A stretch of DNA of 64,000 nucleotides from Acidimicrobiia bacterium (GCA_022822525.1 JAJEBN010000084.1:1-64000), one strand, 5' to 3'. Counted from the first letter of the stretch, positions 18,212-29,436 are shown. Notes: generated from the sequence alone by a model not told the origin. Translations and numbers: made by a program.

Positions 18212-18955
18212 ATGGACTTGGGAATTGCAGGACGGACCGCGGCGGTAGCAGCAGGTTCGGCAGGGCTGGGACTCGGCTCGGCAAAGGCGCTGGCGGCCGA
18301 CGGTGTGCGGGTGGCTATCTGCGGCCGGGATCGAGACCGACTGACGGCAGCCGCAGCGGAGATCGACGGCGAGGTGCTGACCATCACCGCCGATCTTGCC
18401 AACCCGGCCGATGGACGCAGTTTCGTGGAGCAGGCCATCGAGGGCTTGGGCTCGGTGGACATCCTGGTGACCAACGCCGGTGGTCCCCCGCCCGGCATGT
18501 TCGACACCACCGAGATCGACGCATATCAGTTGGCCTTCGACATGAACTGCAAGGCCATGATCGAGATGTGTCGGGTCGCCATCCCGCCGATGCGCGAGCG
18601 CGGCTGGGGCCGTGTCTGCGCCATCACCAGCATCGGCGTGAAGCAGCCGATCCCGTTCCTGCTTGCCAGCTCAGTGGCGCGGGCCGGCCTGACCAGCTTC
18701 CTCAAGCTCACTGCCCGAGAACTGGCCCCGACCGGTGTCACGGTGAACTCGGCTCAGCCGGGCACACACTGGAGCGACCGCGTGGCCAAGATGATGGATC
18801 AGGAGCAGGCTGCCAAGAGCAACCCGATGAACGTCTGCGGTGACTGCGACGACTTCGGCGCTGCGGTGGCCTTCCTGTGCAGCGAGCAGGCCAAGTTCAT
18901 CACGGGCACAGGCCTGCTCATCGACGGTGGCCAAGCCACCGGGCTCTTGGACTGA
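18212..18955 (+). CDS. SDR-family oxidoreductase lacking the canonical Tyr-Lys pair
   Basis: A 247-residue Rossmann-fold protein of the short-chain dehydrogenase/reductase superfamily, resembling FabG-like proteins. The cofactor loop is AGSAGLGLG (14-22), and NAGG (88-91) and the catalytic-strand Ser140 are present. At the positions of the YxxxK catalytic pair the sequence has S153 and R157 (LASSVARAG). A noncanonical subgroup of FabG-like SDRs is known, so activity may be altered or lost. The start ATG 18212 has GGGGA 6 nt upstream; a longer reading from 18146 has no such site. It converges with the coxM-like gene. Confidence 0.85.
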   Translation: MDLGIAGRTAAVAAGSAGLGLGSAKALAADGVRVAICGRDRDRLTAAAAEIDGEVLTITADLANPADGRSFVEQAIEGLGSVDILVTNAGGPPPGMFDTTEIDAYQLAFDMNCKAMIEMCRVAIPPMRERGWGRVCAITSIGVKQPIPFLLASSVARAGLTSFLKLTARELAPTGVTVNSAQPGTHWSDRVAKMMDQEQAAKSNPMNVCGDCDDFGAAVAFLCSEQAKFITGTGLLIDGGQATGLLD

Positions 18956-18980
18956 ACTGCTCGCGAACTGGGCCGCGGCG

Positions 18981-19808
18981 CTACGAGACGCCGGCTGCCT
19001 CAAGCGCCCGCCGGGTGAGCACCCGAGCGAGGTGGTTGCGGTAGTCCGGAGTGGCGTTCAGGTCGGTGGGGGCATCTGTGCCTTCAGCGGCCTGCTCCGC
19101 GGCCTCGGCGGCCGACGCCCCGCTTGCCAGTGCAGCCTCGGTGGCGCTGGCCCGGATCGGCACCGAGCCCATGTTCACCAGCGCCACGTTGGTCCCGCCG
19201 TTCACCGTCACCGCGGCTGCGCCCACGATCGCCCAGTCCTGCGCCCGCCGGTTGAACTTCTGGTAGTTCCAGCCGTCTCCGGGCGCCTTGGGAACCCGGA
19301 TCTCGGTGAGCATCTCGTCGTCGGCCAAGGCCGATTCGAAATAGCCGGTGAAGAAGTCGCTAGCGGCAATTTCACGGCTGCCGCCGGGTCCCTGCGCTAC
19401 GAGCGTGCCGCCCAGTGCAAGCACCGCTGCCGGCAAGTCCGACGCAGGGTCCGAATGCGCCAGCGAGCCGCCGAGCGTGCCGCGGTGGCGGACCTGGGGG
19501 TCACCCACTTCCCCCGCCACGTGTCCGAGCAGGGGGCACTCGGCCGCCAACAGATCGCTGGTCTCGAGCGCACGGTGCCGGGTCAGCGCGCCGATGGCGA
19601 TGTGGTCGCCTCCGTCGTTGATGTAGCTGAGGTCGGTGACGCGGCCGATGTCGACGACCACGCTGGGCACTGCCAAACGCAGCTTCATCATCGGCAGCAG
19701 CGAATGGCCGCCCGCCAGCAGCTTGGCTTCGTCACCGTGCTCGCCGAGCAGTGCGATGGCCTCGGAGGCGGAGCCGGCCCGTACGTAGTCGAATGCTGCA
19801 GGAATCAT
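18981..19808 (-). CDS. FAD-binding medium subunit of a CO-dehydrogenase/xanthine-dehydrogenase-like hydroxylase (CoxM-like)
   Basis: A 275-residue protein of the FAD-binding (vanillyl-alcohol-oxidase-like fold) medium subunit family. The two FAD motifs are AGGHSLLPMMKLR (32-44) and TLGGSLAHSDPASDLPA (111-127). The C-terminal CO-dehydrogenase flavoprotein domain follows. It transfers electrons from the [2Fe-2S] subunit to an external acceptor. The CoxS-like gene precedes it by 13 bp. No large molybdenum subunit follows; the next gene is the convergent SDR. The catalytic subunit must be elsewhere or lost. Confidence 0.92.
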   Translation of the reverse strand: MIPAAFDYVRAGSASEAIALLGEHGDEAKLLAGGHSLLPMMKLRLAVPSVVVDIGRVTDLSYINDGGDHIAIGALTRHRALETSDLLAAECPLLGHVAGEVGDPQVRHRGTLGGSLAHSDPASDLPAAVLALGGTLVAQGPGGSREIAASDFFTGYFESALADDEMLTEIRVPKAPGDGWNYQKFNRRAQDWAIVGAAAVTVNGGTNVALVNMGSVPIRASATEAALASGASAAEAAEQAAEGTDAPTDLNATPDYRNHLARVLTRRALEAAGVS

Positions 19809-19821
19809 TGCTGTGCTCCTC

Positions 19822-20292
19822 TCAGGTCGAGGTCTCGCCGGCCGCGCAGGCCAGTACCGACTTGACGATGTTGTGGTATCCGGTGCAGCGGCACAGGTTG
19901 CCTTCCAGCCCGAGGCGTACTTCCCGCTCGGTCGGGTTGGCGTTCTCCTCGAGCAGCGATACCGCCGCCATGACCATGCCCGGTGTGCAATAGCCGCACT
20001 GCAGGCCGTGATTCTGCCGGAACGCCTCCTGCATGGGGTGCAGTTCGTCTTCGGACGGCGCCAGACCCTCGATCGTACCGATGTCCTCGCCGTCGGCCTG
20101 CACCGCCAGCATGGTGCACGACTTCACAGATTCGCCGTTCACGTGAATCGTGCAGGCCCCGCACGAGGATGTGTCGCAGCCCACGTTGGTTCCTGTCAGC
20201 CGCAGGTCGTCCCGCAGCCAATACACGAGCAGCGTGCGCGGCTCGACATCGCCGGTGCGCGTCTCGCCGTTCACCGTGACGCTGATCTCCAC
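19822..20292 (-). CDS. [2Fe-2S] small subunit of a molybdenum hydroxylase (CoxS-like)
   Basis: A 156-residue protein with two [2Fe-2S] clusters. The plant-type cluster ligands are C39, C44, C47 and C59 ([14 protein letters not shown]), and the C-terminal cluster ligands are C99, C102, C134 and C136 ([16 protein letters not shown]). It passes electrons from the Moco site to the FAD subunit. The GTG start at 20292 is chosen because AGAGG lies 5 nt upstream and the protein then begins [10 protein letters not shown] as the family does. Upstream lies the repeat array and the divergent TetR gene. Confidence 0.92.
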   Translation of the reverse strand: MEISVTVNGETRTGDVEPRTLLVYWLRDDLRLTGTNVGCDTSSCGACTIHVNGESVKSCTMLAVQADGEDIGTIEGLAPSEDELHPMQEAFRQNHGLQCGYCTPGMVMAAVSLLEENANPTEREVRLGLEGNLCRCTGYHNIVKSVLACAAGETST

Positions 20293-20312
20293 TGTGACCT
20301 CTCCCGTCTCGT

Positions 20313-20450
20313 CGGCCGTGAGGCCGAGCAGTGTGTTCGTCGGCCGTAAGACCGAGCAGATAACTCGCCGGCCATGAGGCCGAGAGAATACCGCCGGCCG
20401 TGCGGCCGAGCGCCTGTCTGCGCGGCCCATGCGCCGAGCGGCCACCATCA
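20313..20450. repeat. Five-copy 28-bp tandem repeat with an internal palindrome (candidate operator array)
   Basis: Copies start at 20313, 20341, 20369, 20395 and 20423 (spacing 28, 28, 26 and 28). Each contains CGGCC-N4-GGCCG or a close variant, followed by AG: copies 1, 3 and 4 have perfect 5-bp arms, copy 2 has one mismatch, and copy 5 is degenerate. The array lies between the coxS-like GTG (20292) and the TetR gene (20520), which are divergent. Repeated palindromes in such a gap suggest cooperative binding by a regulator, the TetR protein being the obvious candidate. Confidence 0.75.
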
Positions 20451-20519
20451 TGCACCATGGGACAGCAACGCGCCGACACGAGGACACAGCGCACGGAACG
20501 GCAGCAGTAGCTTGACGAT

Positions 20520-21107
20520 GTGGCCACCTTTGAGGCCGTCGCCGGCCCCGGCGACCCATCAGAGAGCGCGAGCGATGCTGCGCCCTCCGACACACGGGAT
20601 CTCATCCTGCGGCGCGCGCGAGAGCTGTTCTCGCGGCAGGGATACCGAGGCACCTCGGTCCGGCAGCTCACTTCGGGACTCAGCCTGACGCCGGCGGCGC
20701 TCTACTACCACTTCACGGGCAAGGAGGACGTCCTCGCCGGAGTGCTGGCTTCGATGGAGCGTGACGGCGAGGCGATCATCGCCCGGATGGCCGAGCTCGA
20801 GCCGACAGCGGAGTCGCTGCGGGAGGTTCTCGACCGCTACTTCGACCTCCTGGCTCGTGACATCGTCGTCTTCCGGCTCGTCGCCGACGATGTCGATGTC
20901 CAGAAGAGCGCCGCCGGTCAGCGTCTGCGAGCTCAGGCCAGAGATCTCTTCGCCTGGCTCACGAGATCCTCCCACGACGTCACCGACCGCGTCCGCGCTG
21001 CCGCGGCCGTGGGAACGATCCGTCTCTCGCTCGAGCAGAGCGGCGTGGATCCCGATGCACACCGCGAGGCCATCATCGGGCGCGCGCTGCGGATCATGAC
21101 CGACTGA
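20520..21107 (+). CDS. TetR-family transcriptional regulator
   Basis: A 195-residue protein. The N-terminal HTH spans about residues 25-72, with [20 protein letters not shown] and [17 protein letters not shown] typical of TetR proteins; residues 75-195 form the ligand-binding helical domain. The GTG at 20520 is the start used here. The first 20 residues look unstructured, so a later start is possible. It is transcribed away from the coxS/coxM-like genes across the repeat array, which suggests it controls them. The effector is unknown. Confidence 0.9.
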   Translation: MATFEAVAGPGDPSESASDAAPSDTRDLILRRARELFSRQGYRGTSVRQLTSGLSLTPAALYYHFTGKEDVLAGVLASMERDGEAIIARMAELEPTAESLREVLDRYFDLLARDIVVFRLVADDVDVQKSAAGQRLRAQARDLFAWLTRSSHDVTDRVRAAAAVGTIRLSLEQSGVDPDAHREAIIGRALRIMTD

Positions 21108-21121
21108 GACGTCGCAGCGCC

Positions 21122-23341
<2,220 letters not shown>

Positions 23342-23359
23342 GACTCTTCCGGGGATCGG

Positions 23360-24397
23360 TCAGGGCAGGTACGGCATGGACACCCGGAGACTGTTGGGAT
23401 CCCAGGTCCCGAGCGCTGGAGCCACGTCCACCTCATAGCCGGCCATGACCTCGGTCAGCACGCGGCCCGCGAACGGTCCGATTGCCGACAGGTCGGCTTG
23501 GTCGTGCTGCAAGTCGTCGAGGTGCATCACCACCCAGAGCTCGCCGGTCGGACTTGCTGCGGACGGCAGCAGGATCGGCCCGGTCAGCTCGCCCAGATTG
23601 ATCTCGAGCAGCGCCAGAACCATCTCGTTGCTGAAACCCAGATCGAAGGGCAGGCCGCAACCGATCACACCGTCGGACTGCGTCAGGTTGGGCAGGTTGA
23701 CTTCGGCCGCAACGCCACCCACGGACTCTCCTGCCCGCACACGCTCGGCGGCCGCAATTGCGTCGGCCTCAGTCGTCAGCACCAGGGCGCTCACGCAATG
23801 AGGTGTCGCCAGGCGCTCGATGCTGGGGTCCTCGGCGATGCTGCGCCGCTGAGCGAATTCTTCGAACGGCCCCTCGAGATGTGCTTGCACCTGTGCATTG
23901 ATGTCCTCATCGGATGCGTCGACGTCGACGGGAAAGCCGAGCTCGTCGAGTGCGACTGCAGCCAGACGCAACTGCAGCATCGAGGTCAGCCGGGAGACGA
24001 ACTCCTCGTGAGTCGGGTCTTCCGGATTGTCCATCAGCGACGTCGGCGAAGCGGCCAGGCTGGCGCGCACCTGGGCTACCACGACCTGCCCGCTGGGAAA
24101 GCTGGCCGCCACAGCGCTGTCGTCGGTGAAGACCGCCCTGGCAAGGGCCTCTTGTTCTGCATGCCGTGCTGCTCGCTCGGCGCGTTCGGCCTCGAGCGCC
24201 TCTTGTTCGGCTTCGAGCTCGGCTTCGCGATCGGCCGCGTCGAGGGCTTCACGCGTCACGACGCCGTCATCGTCGGCGTCGACCTCTTCGAAACTCTCCT
24301 GGGGGACGTCGGTATGGATGGTGACGACGTTGCCGTTGTCGCTGCACGCAAACGCCACGAATACAAGCGGAGCCAGCAGCAGGGCCCGTCGAGACAT
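23360..24397 (-). CDS. SurA-N/peptidyl-prolyl-isomerase-like lipoprotein
   Basis: A 345-residue exported protein. The start at 24397 gives MSRRALLLAPLVFVAFAC, a basic n-region, hydrophobic core and a lipidatable Cys18. A reading from 24418 adds seven residues. It then has an acidic EF-hand-like stretch (VDADDDGVVTREA) and a charged Glu/Ala-rich helix. The middle and C-terminal parts fit a SurA-like chaperone with a degenerate parvulin domain (ALVLTTEADAIAAAERVRAG). It is probably an envelope foldase anchored to the membrane; enzymatic activity is not assured. It sits between mfd and mazG, like a lipoprotein (lpqU) position in mycobacteria, though not the same family. Confidence 0.75.
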   Translation of the reverse strand: MSRRALLLAPLVFVAFACSDNGNVVTIHTDVPQESFEEVDADDDGVVTREALDAADREAELEAEQEALEAERAERAARHAEQEALARAVFTDDSAVAASFPSGQVVVAQVRASLAASPTSLMDNPEDPTHEEFVSRLTSMLQLRLAAVALDELGFPVDVDASDEDINAQVQAHLEGPFEEFAQRRSIAEDPSIERLATPHCVSALVLTTEADAIAAAERVRAGESVGGVAAEVNLPNLTQSDGVIGCGLPFDLGFSNEMVLALLEINLGELTGPILLPSAASPTGELWVVMHLDDLQHDQADLSAIGPFAGRVLTEVMAGYEVDVAPALGTWDPNSLRVSMPYLP

Positions 24398-24463
24398 GGA
24401 GCTTCGATCGGCACGCACCCGAGGCAGGCTAGGTGGTTGCCGCGCCAGCGGTGTTGACGCTGC

Positions 24464-27400
24464 TTATCGTGCCGGCGGTCGCAGTTGCTGGCAGAAGCCG
24501 AACAGCTGCCCGACGGTGGCCGGCTTGAGCGCCCGCACCGACAGCTGCACCTCGTTGACGTCGGCCTTGTAGCGGGCCGCCCCGAACGGCGTGCCCGCGC
24601 AGATGCGCTTCATGCGCAGTTCCTCGCTGGCACTCAGTTCCAGCGGGCCGAGTCGCACCCGCCCACCGTCGTGACCCGGTGCGAATGCCACGGTCCGCAT
24701 CCCGAGGCGGTGGCATTCAGCACGCAGCAACGCAATGTGCAGCAATGTTTGCGCTTCGGGCGGCACCTGGCCGTAGCGATCGATCCACTCTGCCTCGATG
24801 TCGGCCACGTCCACCAGCTCGGTCACTGCGCCGAGCCTGCGGTACGCCTCCAGGCGCCCGGTCTCGTCGGCCACGTAGTCGTCGGGCAGGTGCGCCACCA
24901 GCGGCAGATCGATGACGATCTCGGCCGGCTCGGCGGGCGTCTCACCGCTCAGCTCGGCGACGGCCTCGCTGACCAGCTCGCAGTAGAGGTCGTAGCCGAC
25001 CGCGGCGACATGGCCCGACTGCACGCCGCTGAGCAGGTTCCCGGCGCCGCGCAGCTGCAGGTCTCTCATGGCGATGCGGTAGCCCGAACCCAACTCGGTG
25101 GACTCCCCGATCGTGCGCAGACGCTCGTAGGCCTCCTCGCTGAGGGACCGGCCTTCGGGATGGAACAGGTACGCATAGGCACGCTGGCCCGAGCGGCCCA
25201 CCCTGCCGCGGATCTGGTGCAGTTGCCCGAGGCCGAGCAGATCAGCTCGATCCACGACGAGGGTGTTGACACTCGGCATGTCGATGCCCGATTCGATGAT
25301 CGTCGTGCAGACCAGGACGTCGTAGTTGCCCTCCCAGAAGTCGATCACGACCTGCTCGAGCGTGCCTTCGTCCATCTGGCCGTGCGCCACAGCAATGCGC
25401 GCCTCTGGCACCAGCGCTACCAGCTCCGCAGCCACACGGTCGATGTCCGCGACACGGTTGTGCACGAAGAACACCTGGCCCTCGCGCAGCAGTTCACGCC
25501 GGATGGCCTCGCTGACTGCGCGTTCGTCGTAAGGACCGACGTGGGTGAGGATCGGCTGACGCTCGGCGGGAGGCGTCTGCAGCAGCGACAGATCCCGGAT
25601 ACCGGTGAGCGCCATCTCGAGAGTGCGCGGAATCGGCGTCGCGGTCAACGTGAGCACGTCCACCTCGGCGCGCAGGTGCTTGATGGCCTCCTTGTGGCTG
25701 ACGCCGAACCGCTGTTCTTCGTCGACGACCAGGAGGCCCAGATTCTTGAATTTCACGTCGCCTGACAGCAGGCGATGCGTGCCGATGACCACGTCGGTGG
25801 TGCCGTCGGCCAGCCCGGCGACGACGGCTCGCTGCGCTGCGGGGGTAAGGAAGCGGCTGAGCACCTCGACGCGGACAGCCTGGTCGGCGTAGCGCTCGGC
25901 GAACGTCTGGTGATGCTGCTGAGCGAGCAGCGTTGTGGGGACCAGTACCGCCACCTGCTTGCCGGCGGAGACCGCACAGAAGGCCGCTCGCACGGCGACC
26001 TCGGTCTTGCCGAAGCCGACGTCTCCGCACACGAGCCGATCCATCGGAACGGGCTCGGCCATGTCGGACAGGACCTCGTCGATGGTGCGGCGCTGATCGG
26101 GTGTGGGGGTGTAAGCGAAACTGTCGGCCAGCTCGGCCATGCCGACACCGTCAGGATCGAAGGCGTTGCCGGCGGTGGTGATGCGCCGCTGGTACAGCAC
26201 GACCAGCTCTTGGGCGATCTCGGACACCGCCGCCCGCACCTTGGCCTTCTGCCGCTGGAAGTCGCTGCCCCCCATGCGGTTGAGCCGTGGCGTCTCGCCG
26301 CCGATGTAGGGACGGATGAAATCGATCTGCTCGGTCGGCAGGTAGAGCCGGTCGGTGCCCCGGAATTCCAACTCGAGGTAGTCGCGCTCGTCGTCGCCGA
26401 ATGCCCGGCGGACCAGCCCCGCGTAGCGAGCGATGCCGTGATGGTGATGGACGACGAAGTCTCCGATGCTGAGGTCCTCGAACGTCGGCGTGAGGGCGGT
26501 TCGCCGGCGTGCGGCCCGGTGGACGCGGCGCCGGCCGGTGAACTCGGCTTCGGGCAACACGGCGACCCCGGCAGCAGGCGCGATGAAGCCCTGTTCCAGC
26601 GGCGCGACGACGACATGGCCGCCCGGCCGTGGCGTGAACCCTGCGCGATCTCGGTGCAGGCGGAGGGGAACCTCCTCGGCACGAAGCGCGTCGGCGAGAC
26701 GTTCGGCGGAGCCCTCGCCCTCTGCGGCCACCACGACAAGGGGTCGCTCCGCTCCCGATGCGATGGGTCGCTGCGCTCTCGGTGCGATGGGTCGCTGCGC
26801 TCCCGGTGCTTCGGGTTGGCCCGAATCGATCTTCGGGCCGGTCACGAGGCGGCGAAGCTGCGCCACCAAGCGGGTGGGGTCGCCGGCCGCCGGTGTCCAC
26901 ATCTCGGTGGAAATGCTGGGTCCGGGCTCACCGGCGGCAGTCGGCGTTGCCGTGGAGTCGACCGACCAGACTGCTCCCGCGAAGCACGAGAGCAGTCGGT
27001 CGAACCGAACATGGAGCCGAGGGAGCGCCCCGAAAGGGGAAGCTGACGGGTCGGTCCGCTCGCCATCGCCGTCGAGATCGCCGTCGGGTCCGCCGATCCC
27101 GCGCAGGCCCCAGGTCACGGCAAGCGAGCGAGTCAGGTCGTCGGTCTCTGCGGTGATGTCTGCCGCCCGGTCAGCCAGCCGCCGTGGCTCGTTCAGCACC
27201 ACCAGCGCGTCGGCCCCGAGCAGGTCGGGCAGCACGATTTCCTCGTCAGTGAGCCACGGGAGCCACGACTCCATCCCGTCGAACAGCTCGCCACGGGCGA
27301 GACGCTCCATGTGCTCACGGCACCATGGCTCGCTGAGCGCCAGCTCGGCCGCTCGGCGACGCATCGCGGCATCAGGACGAAGTTCACGCGCCGGATACAG

Positions 27401-28087
27401 GCGCGTCCGGGCGAGTTCGGCGACCGAGCGCTGATCAGACACCGAGAACTCCGTCAGGCGGTCCACGTCGTCGCCCCACAGGTCGACGCGCACCGGTGCA
27501 TCGGCTGTCGGGCAGAACACATCCACGATCCCGCCGCGCACGGCAATCTCGCCCCGGTGCTCCACCTGGTGCTCCCGCCGGTAACCCCACTCCACGAGCT
27601 GGCTCACCAGCTCGCGGGGGTCGCACCGGCCGCCTTGGGCCACCTCCACTGCGGCCGTCCCGCCGCTGCAAGCGGCAGGGCTCAGCCGCTGCAACAGCGA
27701 TCGAATCGGGGCCACGATGACGTCTGGCGCAGTCGGATCCGGGGACTTCAGCGCAGACAGCAGCGCGAGGCGGCGACCCATGGTCTCGGTCGCAGGACTC
27801 ACACGTTCGAACGGCAGCGTCTCCCACGGGGCGAAGAGCGCCACGCGATCGGCGCCCAGCCACGTGGCGAGATCATCGGTCCAGCGCTCGGCCTCATGGG
27901 CCGTCGCGGTCACAACGAGGACCGGTGCACGCGATCCCTGCGTCGCCAGACCGGCGATGACGAACGGACGCGCCCCTTCCGCCACGGCGATCGAGCCCGA
28001 AGTCCTGCCGAGCATCGAGACGAAGCCCGGGTCACGGTTGAGGCGCTCGGTCAGCGCACGCAGGGGCGTCGCAGTTGCTGTGGTCAC
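24464..28087 (-). CDS. mfd: Transcription-repair coupling factor Mfd
   Basis: A 1207-residue SF2 translocase that displaces RNA polymerase stalled at DNA lesions and recruits UvrA. The UvrB-like N-terminal module, the RNAP-interacting domain (about 500-580, DLSIGDFVVHHHHGIARYAG), the helicase (CGDVGFGKTEVAV, about 687; VVDEEQRFGV, about 787) and the TRCF C-terminal domain are present. Residues about 425-449 hold a three-fold in-frame repeat (APGAQRPIAPRAQRPIASGA) in the linker before the RNAP-interacting domain. The ATG overlaps the pth stop (ATGA). Confidence 0.97.
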   Translation of the reverse strand: MTTATATPLRALTERLNRDPGFVSMLGRTSGSIAVAEGARPFVIAGLATQGSRAPVLVVTATAHEAERWTDDLATWLGADRVALFAPWETLPFERVSPATETMGRRLALLSALKSPDPTAPDVIVAPIRSLLQRLSPAACSGGTAAVEVAQGGRCDPRELVSQLVEWGYRREHQVEHRGEIAVRGGIVDVFCPTADAPVRVDLWGDDVDRLTEFSVSDQRSVAELARTRLYPARELRPDAAMRRRAAELALSEPWCREHMERLARGELFDGMESWLPWLTDEEIVLPDLLGADALVVLNEPRRLADRAADITAETDDLTRSLAVTWGLRGIGGPDGDLDGDGERTDPSASPFGALPRLHVRFDRLLSCFAGAVWSVDSTATPTAAGEPGPSISTEMWTPAAGDPTRLVAQLRRLVTGPKIDSGQPEAPGAQRPIAPRAQRPIASGAERPLVVVAAEGEGSAERLADALRAEEVPLRLHRDRAGFTPRPGGHVVVAPLEQGFIAPAAGVAVLPEAEFTGRRRVHRAARRRTALTPTFEDLSIGDFVVHHHHGIARYAGLVRRAFGDDERDYLELEFRGTDRLYLPTEQIDFIRPYIGGETPRLNRMGGSDFQRQKAKVRAAVSEIAQELVVLYQRRITTAGNAFDPDGVGMAELADSFAYTPTPDQRRTIDEVLSDMAEPVPMDRLVCGDVGFGKTEVAVRAAFCAVSAGKQVAVLVPTTLLAQQHHQTFAERYADQAVRVEVLSRFLTPAAQRAVVAGLADGTTDVVIGTHRLLSGDVKFKNLGLLVVDEEQRFGVSHKEAIKHLRAEVDVLTLTATPIPRTLEMALTGIRDLSLLQTPPAERQPILTHVGPYDERAVSEAIRRELLREGQVFFVHNRVADIDRVAAELVALVPEARIAVAHGQMDEGTLEQVVIDFWEGNYDVLVCTTIIESGIDMPSVNTLVVDRADLLGLGQLHQIRGRVGRSGQRAYAYLFHPEGRSLSEEAYERLRTIGESTELGSGYRIAMRDLQLRGAGNLLSGVQSGHVAAVGYDLYCELVSEAVAELSGETPAEPAEIVIDLPLVAHLPDDYVADETGRLEAYRRLGAVTELVDVADIEAEWIDRYGQVPPEAQTLLHIALLRAECHRLGMRTVAFAPGHDGGRVRLGPLELSASEELRMKRICAGTPFGAARYKADVNEVQLSVRALKPATVGQLFGFCQQLRPPAR
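26742..26813. repeat. 24-bp tandem repeat, three copies, inside mfd
   Basis: GGTCGCTGCGCTC-type units begin at 26742, 26766 and 26790, exactly 24 bp apart. They encode three near-identical octapeptides (AQRPIAPR-like) in a flexible linker of Mfd. Unit length is a multiple of three, so the frame is kept. Confidence 0.85.
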
Positions 28088-28725
28088 GGCGATTGGCGTC
28101 CCCCGCCGCGCCGGCGGGCGTTGGTGACGTTCATCGCCGCCTCGACGCCGTCGCGCACCAGCACCTCCAGTCCTGAGACCGCTCGGTCAAGGGCCGCATC
28201 CACCAAAGGCTCCTCGAGTCGGCTGGGCCGTTGCAGCACCCATGTGCGGCCGGCTTCGGGCCTCGGCGGTTTGCCGACGCCGACGCGCATGCGCACGAAG
28301 TCCCGCGTGCCGAGGAGGCCCGCGATCGAGGCGAGCCCGTTGTGGCCGGCGATCCCGCCGCCCGCCTTCATGCGGACCTGCCCCGGTTCGAGGTCGAGCT
28401 CGTCATGCACAACAACGAGACGCGCTGGCTCGACGATGCCGTGGCGCCGGACCAGCACTCCGACGCTGCGCCCGCTCTCGTTCATGAACGTGGTCGGACA
28501 GGCGAGAACAACGCGCTGGCCGCTGACCGAGGCGGTGCCCACCCGGGCGTGTTCCCGGCGCGCCGCGGCCAGTTCGCAGCCCAGCGCTTCGGCCCAGCGC
28601 TCGACTGCTGCCGCCCCGGCGTTGTGGCGGCTGCCGGCGTATCGCTCGGGCGGATTGCCCAATCCCACCACGAGCCAGTCCGCGGCTGTACCCCGCCGCG
28701 CGGCTGCCCGGCGGAAGACCGACAC
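28084..28725 (-). CDS. pth: Peptidyl-tRNA hydrolase
   Basis: A 213-residue Pth that cleaves peptidyl-tRNA released by stalled or aborted translation. The signature VVGLGNPPERYAGSRHNAG (19-37) holds the catalytic His (H34) and Asn, VVVHDELDLEPGQVRMKAG the conserved Asp, and GGIAGHNGLASI the tRNA-binding stretch. The N-terminal 16 residues are an Arg/Ala-rich extension. The stop overlaps the mfd start by 4 bp. Only 8 bp separate it from rplY, so rplY-pth-mfd is one transcription unit. Confidence 0.95.
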   Translation of the reverse strand: MSVFRRAAARRGTAADWLVVGLGNPPERYAGSRHNAGAAAVERWAEALGCELAAARREHARVGTASVSGQRVVLACPTTFMNESGRSVGVLVRRHGIVEPARLVVVHDELDLEPGQVRMKAGGGIAGHNGLASIAGLLGTRDFVRMRVGVGKPPRPEAGRTWVLQRPSRLEEPLVDAALDRAVSGLEVLVRDGVEAAMNVTNARRRGGGRQSP

Positions 28726-28733
28726 CGGGACGG

Positions 28734-29378
28734 TCAGCCCTCGTCTTCGGCGTCTTCGGCCTCGGCTTCGGGGGCGTCTTCGAGGGGTTCGCCGTCCTCG
28801 CCGAGCTGCTCGGCTGCGACAGCGGCGCGGGTTCGCTGAGCGATCACCACGAGGGTGTCGCCGTCGAGCAGGCTCACCATGCCCTCGGGGAGCGTCATGT
28901 CGCTGACGCGGACCGGGCTTTCGAGCGACAGATCCGACACGTCGACATCAAGTGCAGGGGGGATCGCGCCAGCGGGAGATTCGACATGCAGGGACATCAG
29001 CTGCTGCTGGGTGACAGCGCCCTGCCGGCCGGCGACGACGGGGTCGCCGACGAGCCGCACCGGCACGTCCACCACCAGGCGCTCATCGAGGGACACGAGC
29101 ATGAAATCGACATGGGTCACGCGGTTGGCGATGGTGTCGCGCTGCATGTCCTTGACGATGGTGAGGTGGTTCTTGCCCTCGACTTCGAGCGTGATGACCG
29201 CATTCGGCCCGGCCGCGTTCAGCGCAGCCCGGAACCGCAGGCGGTCGAGCGTGAGCAGCACCGGCTCGGAGCCGTGGCCGTACATGACCGCAGGGATCTT
29301 GTCGTCGGCGCGCAGGCGCCGCGACGGGCCTGAACCGGTGATCGTGCGGTTCTCAGCAACGAGCTTCAGCTGTTCCAT
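28734..29378 (-). CDS. rplY: 50S ribosomal protein L25/general stress protein Ctc
   Basis: A 214-residue long-form bL25 (CTC type) that binds 5S rRNA. The N-terminal 5S-binding domain (MEQLKLVAENRTITGSGPSR, AVMYGHGSEPVLLTLD) is followed by the TL5 C-terminal beta domain and an acidic tail rich in Glu, Ala and Asp (about 195-214). The start at 29378 has GAGGGA 6 nt upstream, removing a spurious upstream extension. The acidic tail is typical of actinobacterial Ctc. It is co-directional with prs and pth. Confidence 0.95.
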   Translation of the reverse strand: MEQLKLVAENRTITGSGPSRRLRADDKIPAVMYGHGSEPVLLTLDRLRFRAALNAAGPNAVITLEVEGKNHLTIVKDMQRDTIANRVTHVDFMLVSLDERLVVDVPVRLVGDPVVAGRQGAVTQQQLMSLHVESPAGAIPPALDVDVSDLSLESPVRVSDMTLPEGMVSLLDGDTLVVIAQRTRAAVAAEQLGEDGEPLEDAPEAEAEDAEDEG

Positions 29379-29401
29379 CGCGATTCCCTCACCGGTCGGT
29401 C

Positions 29402-29423
29402 GCCTGCGCATCGAGCGGCAGGC
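29402..29423. terminator. Weak hairpin between prs and rplY
   Basis: GCCTGC and GCAGGC form a perfect 6-bp stem around a 10-nt loop in the 58-bp gap between the two genes. No T-tract follows. It may be an attenuator or processing site, or chance in high-GC DNA. Confidence 0.25.
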
Positions 29424-29436
29424 AAGCCTACGGGTC

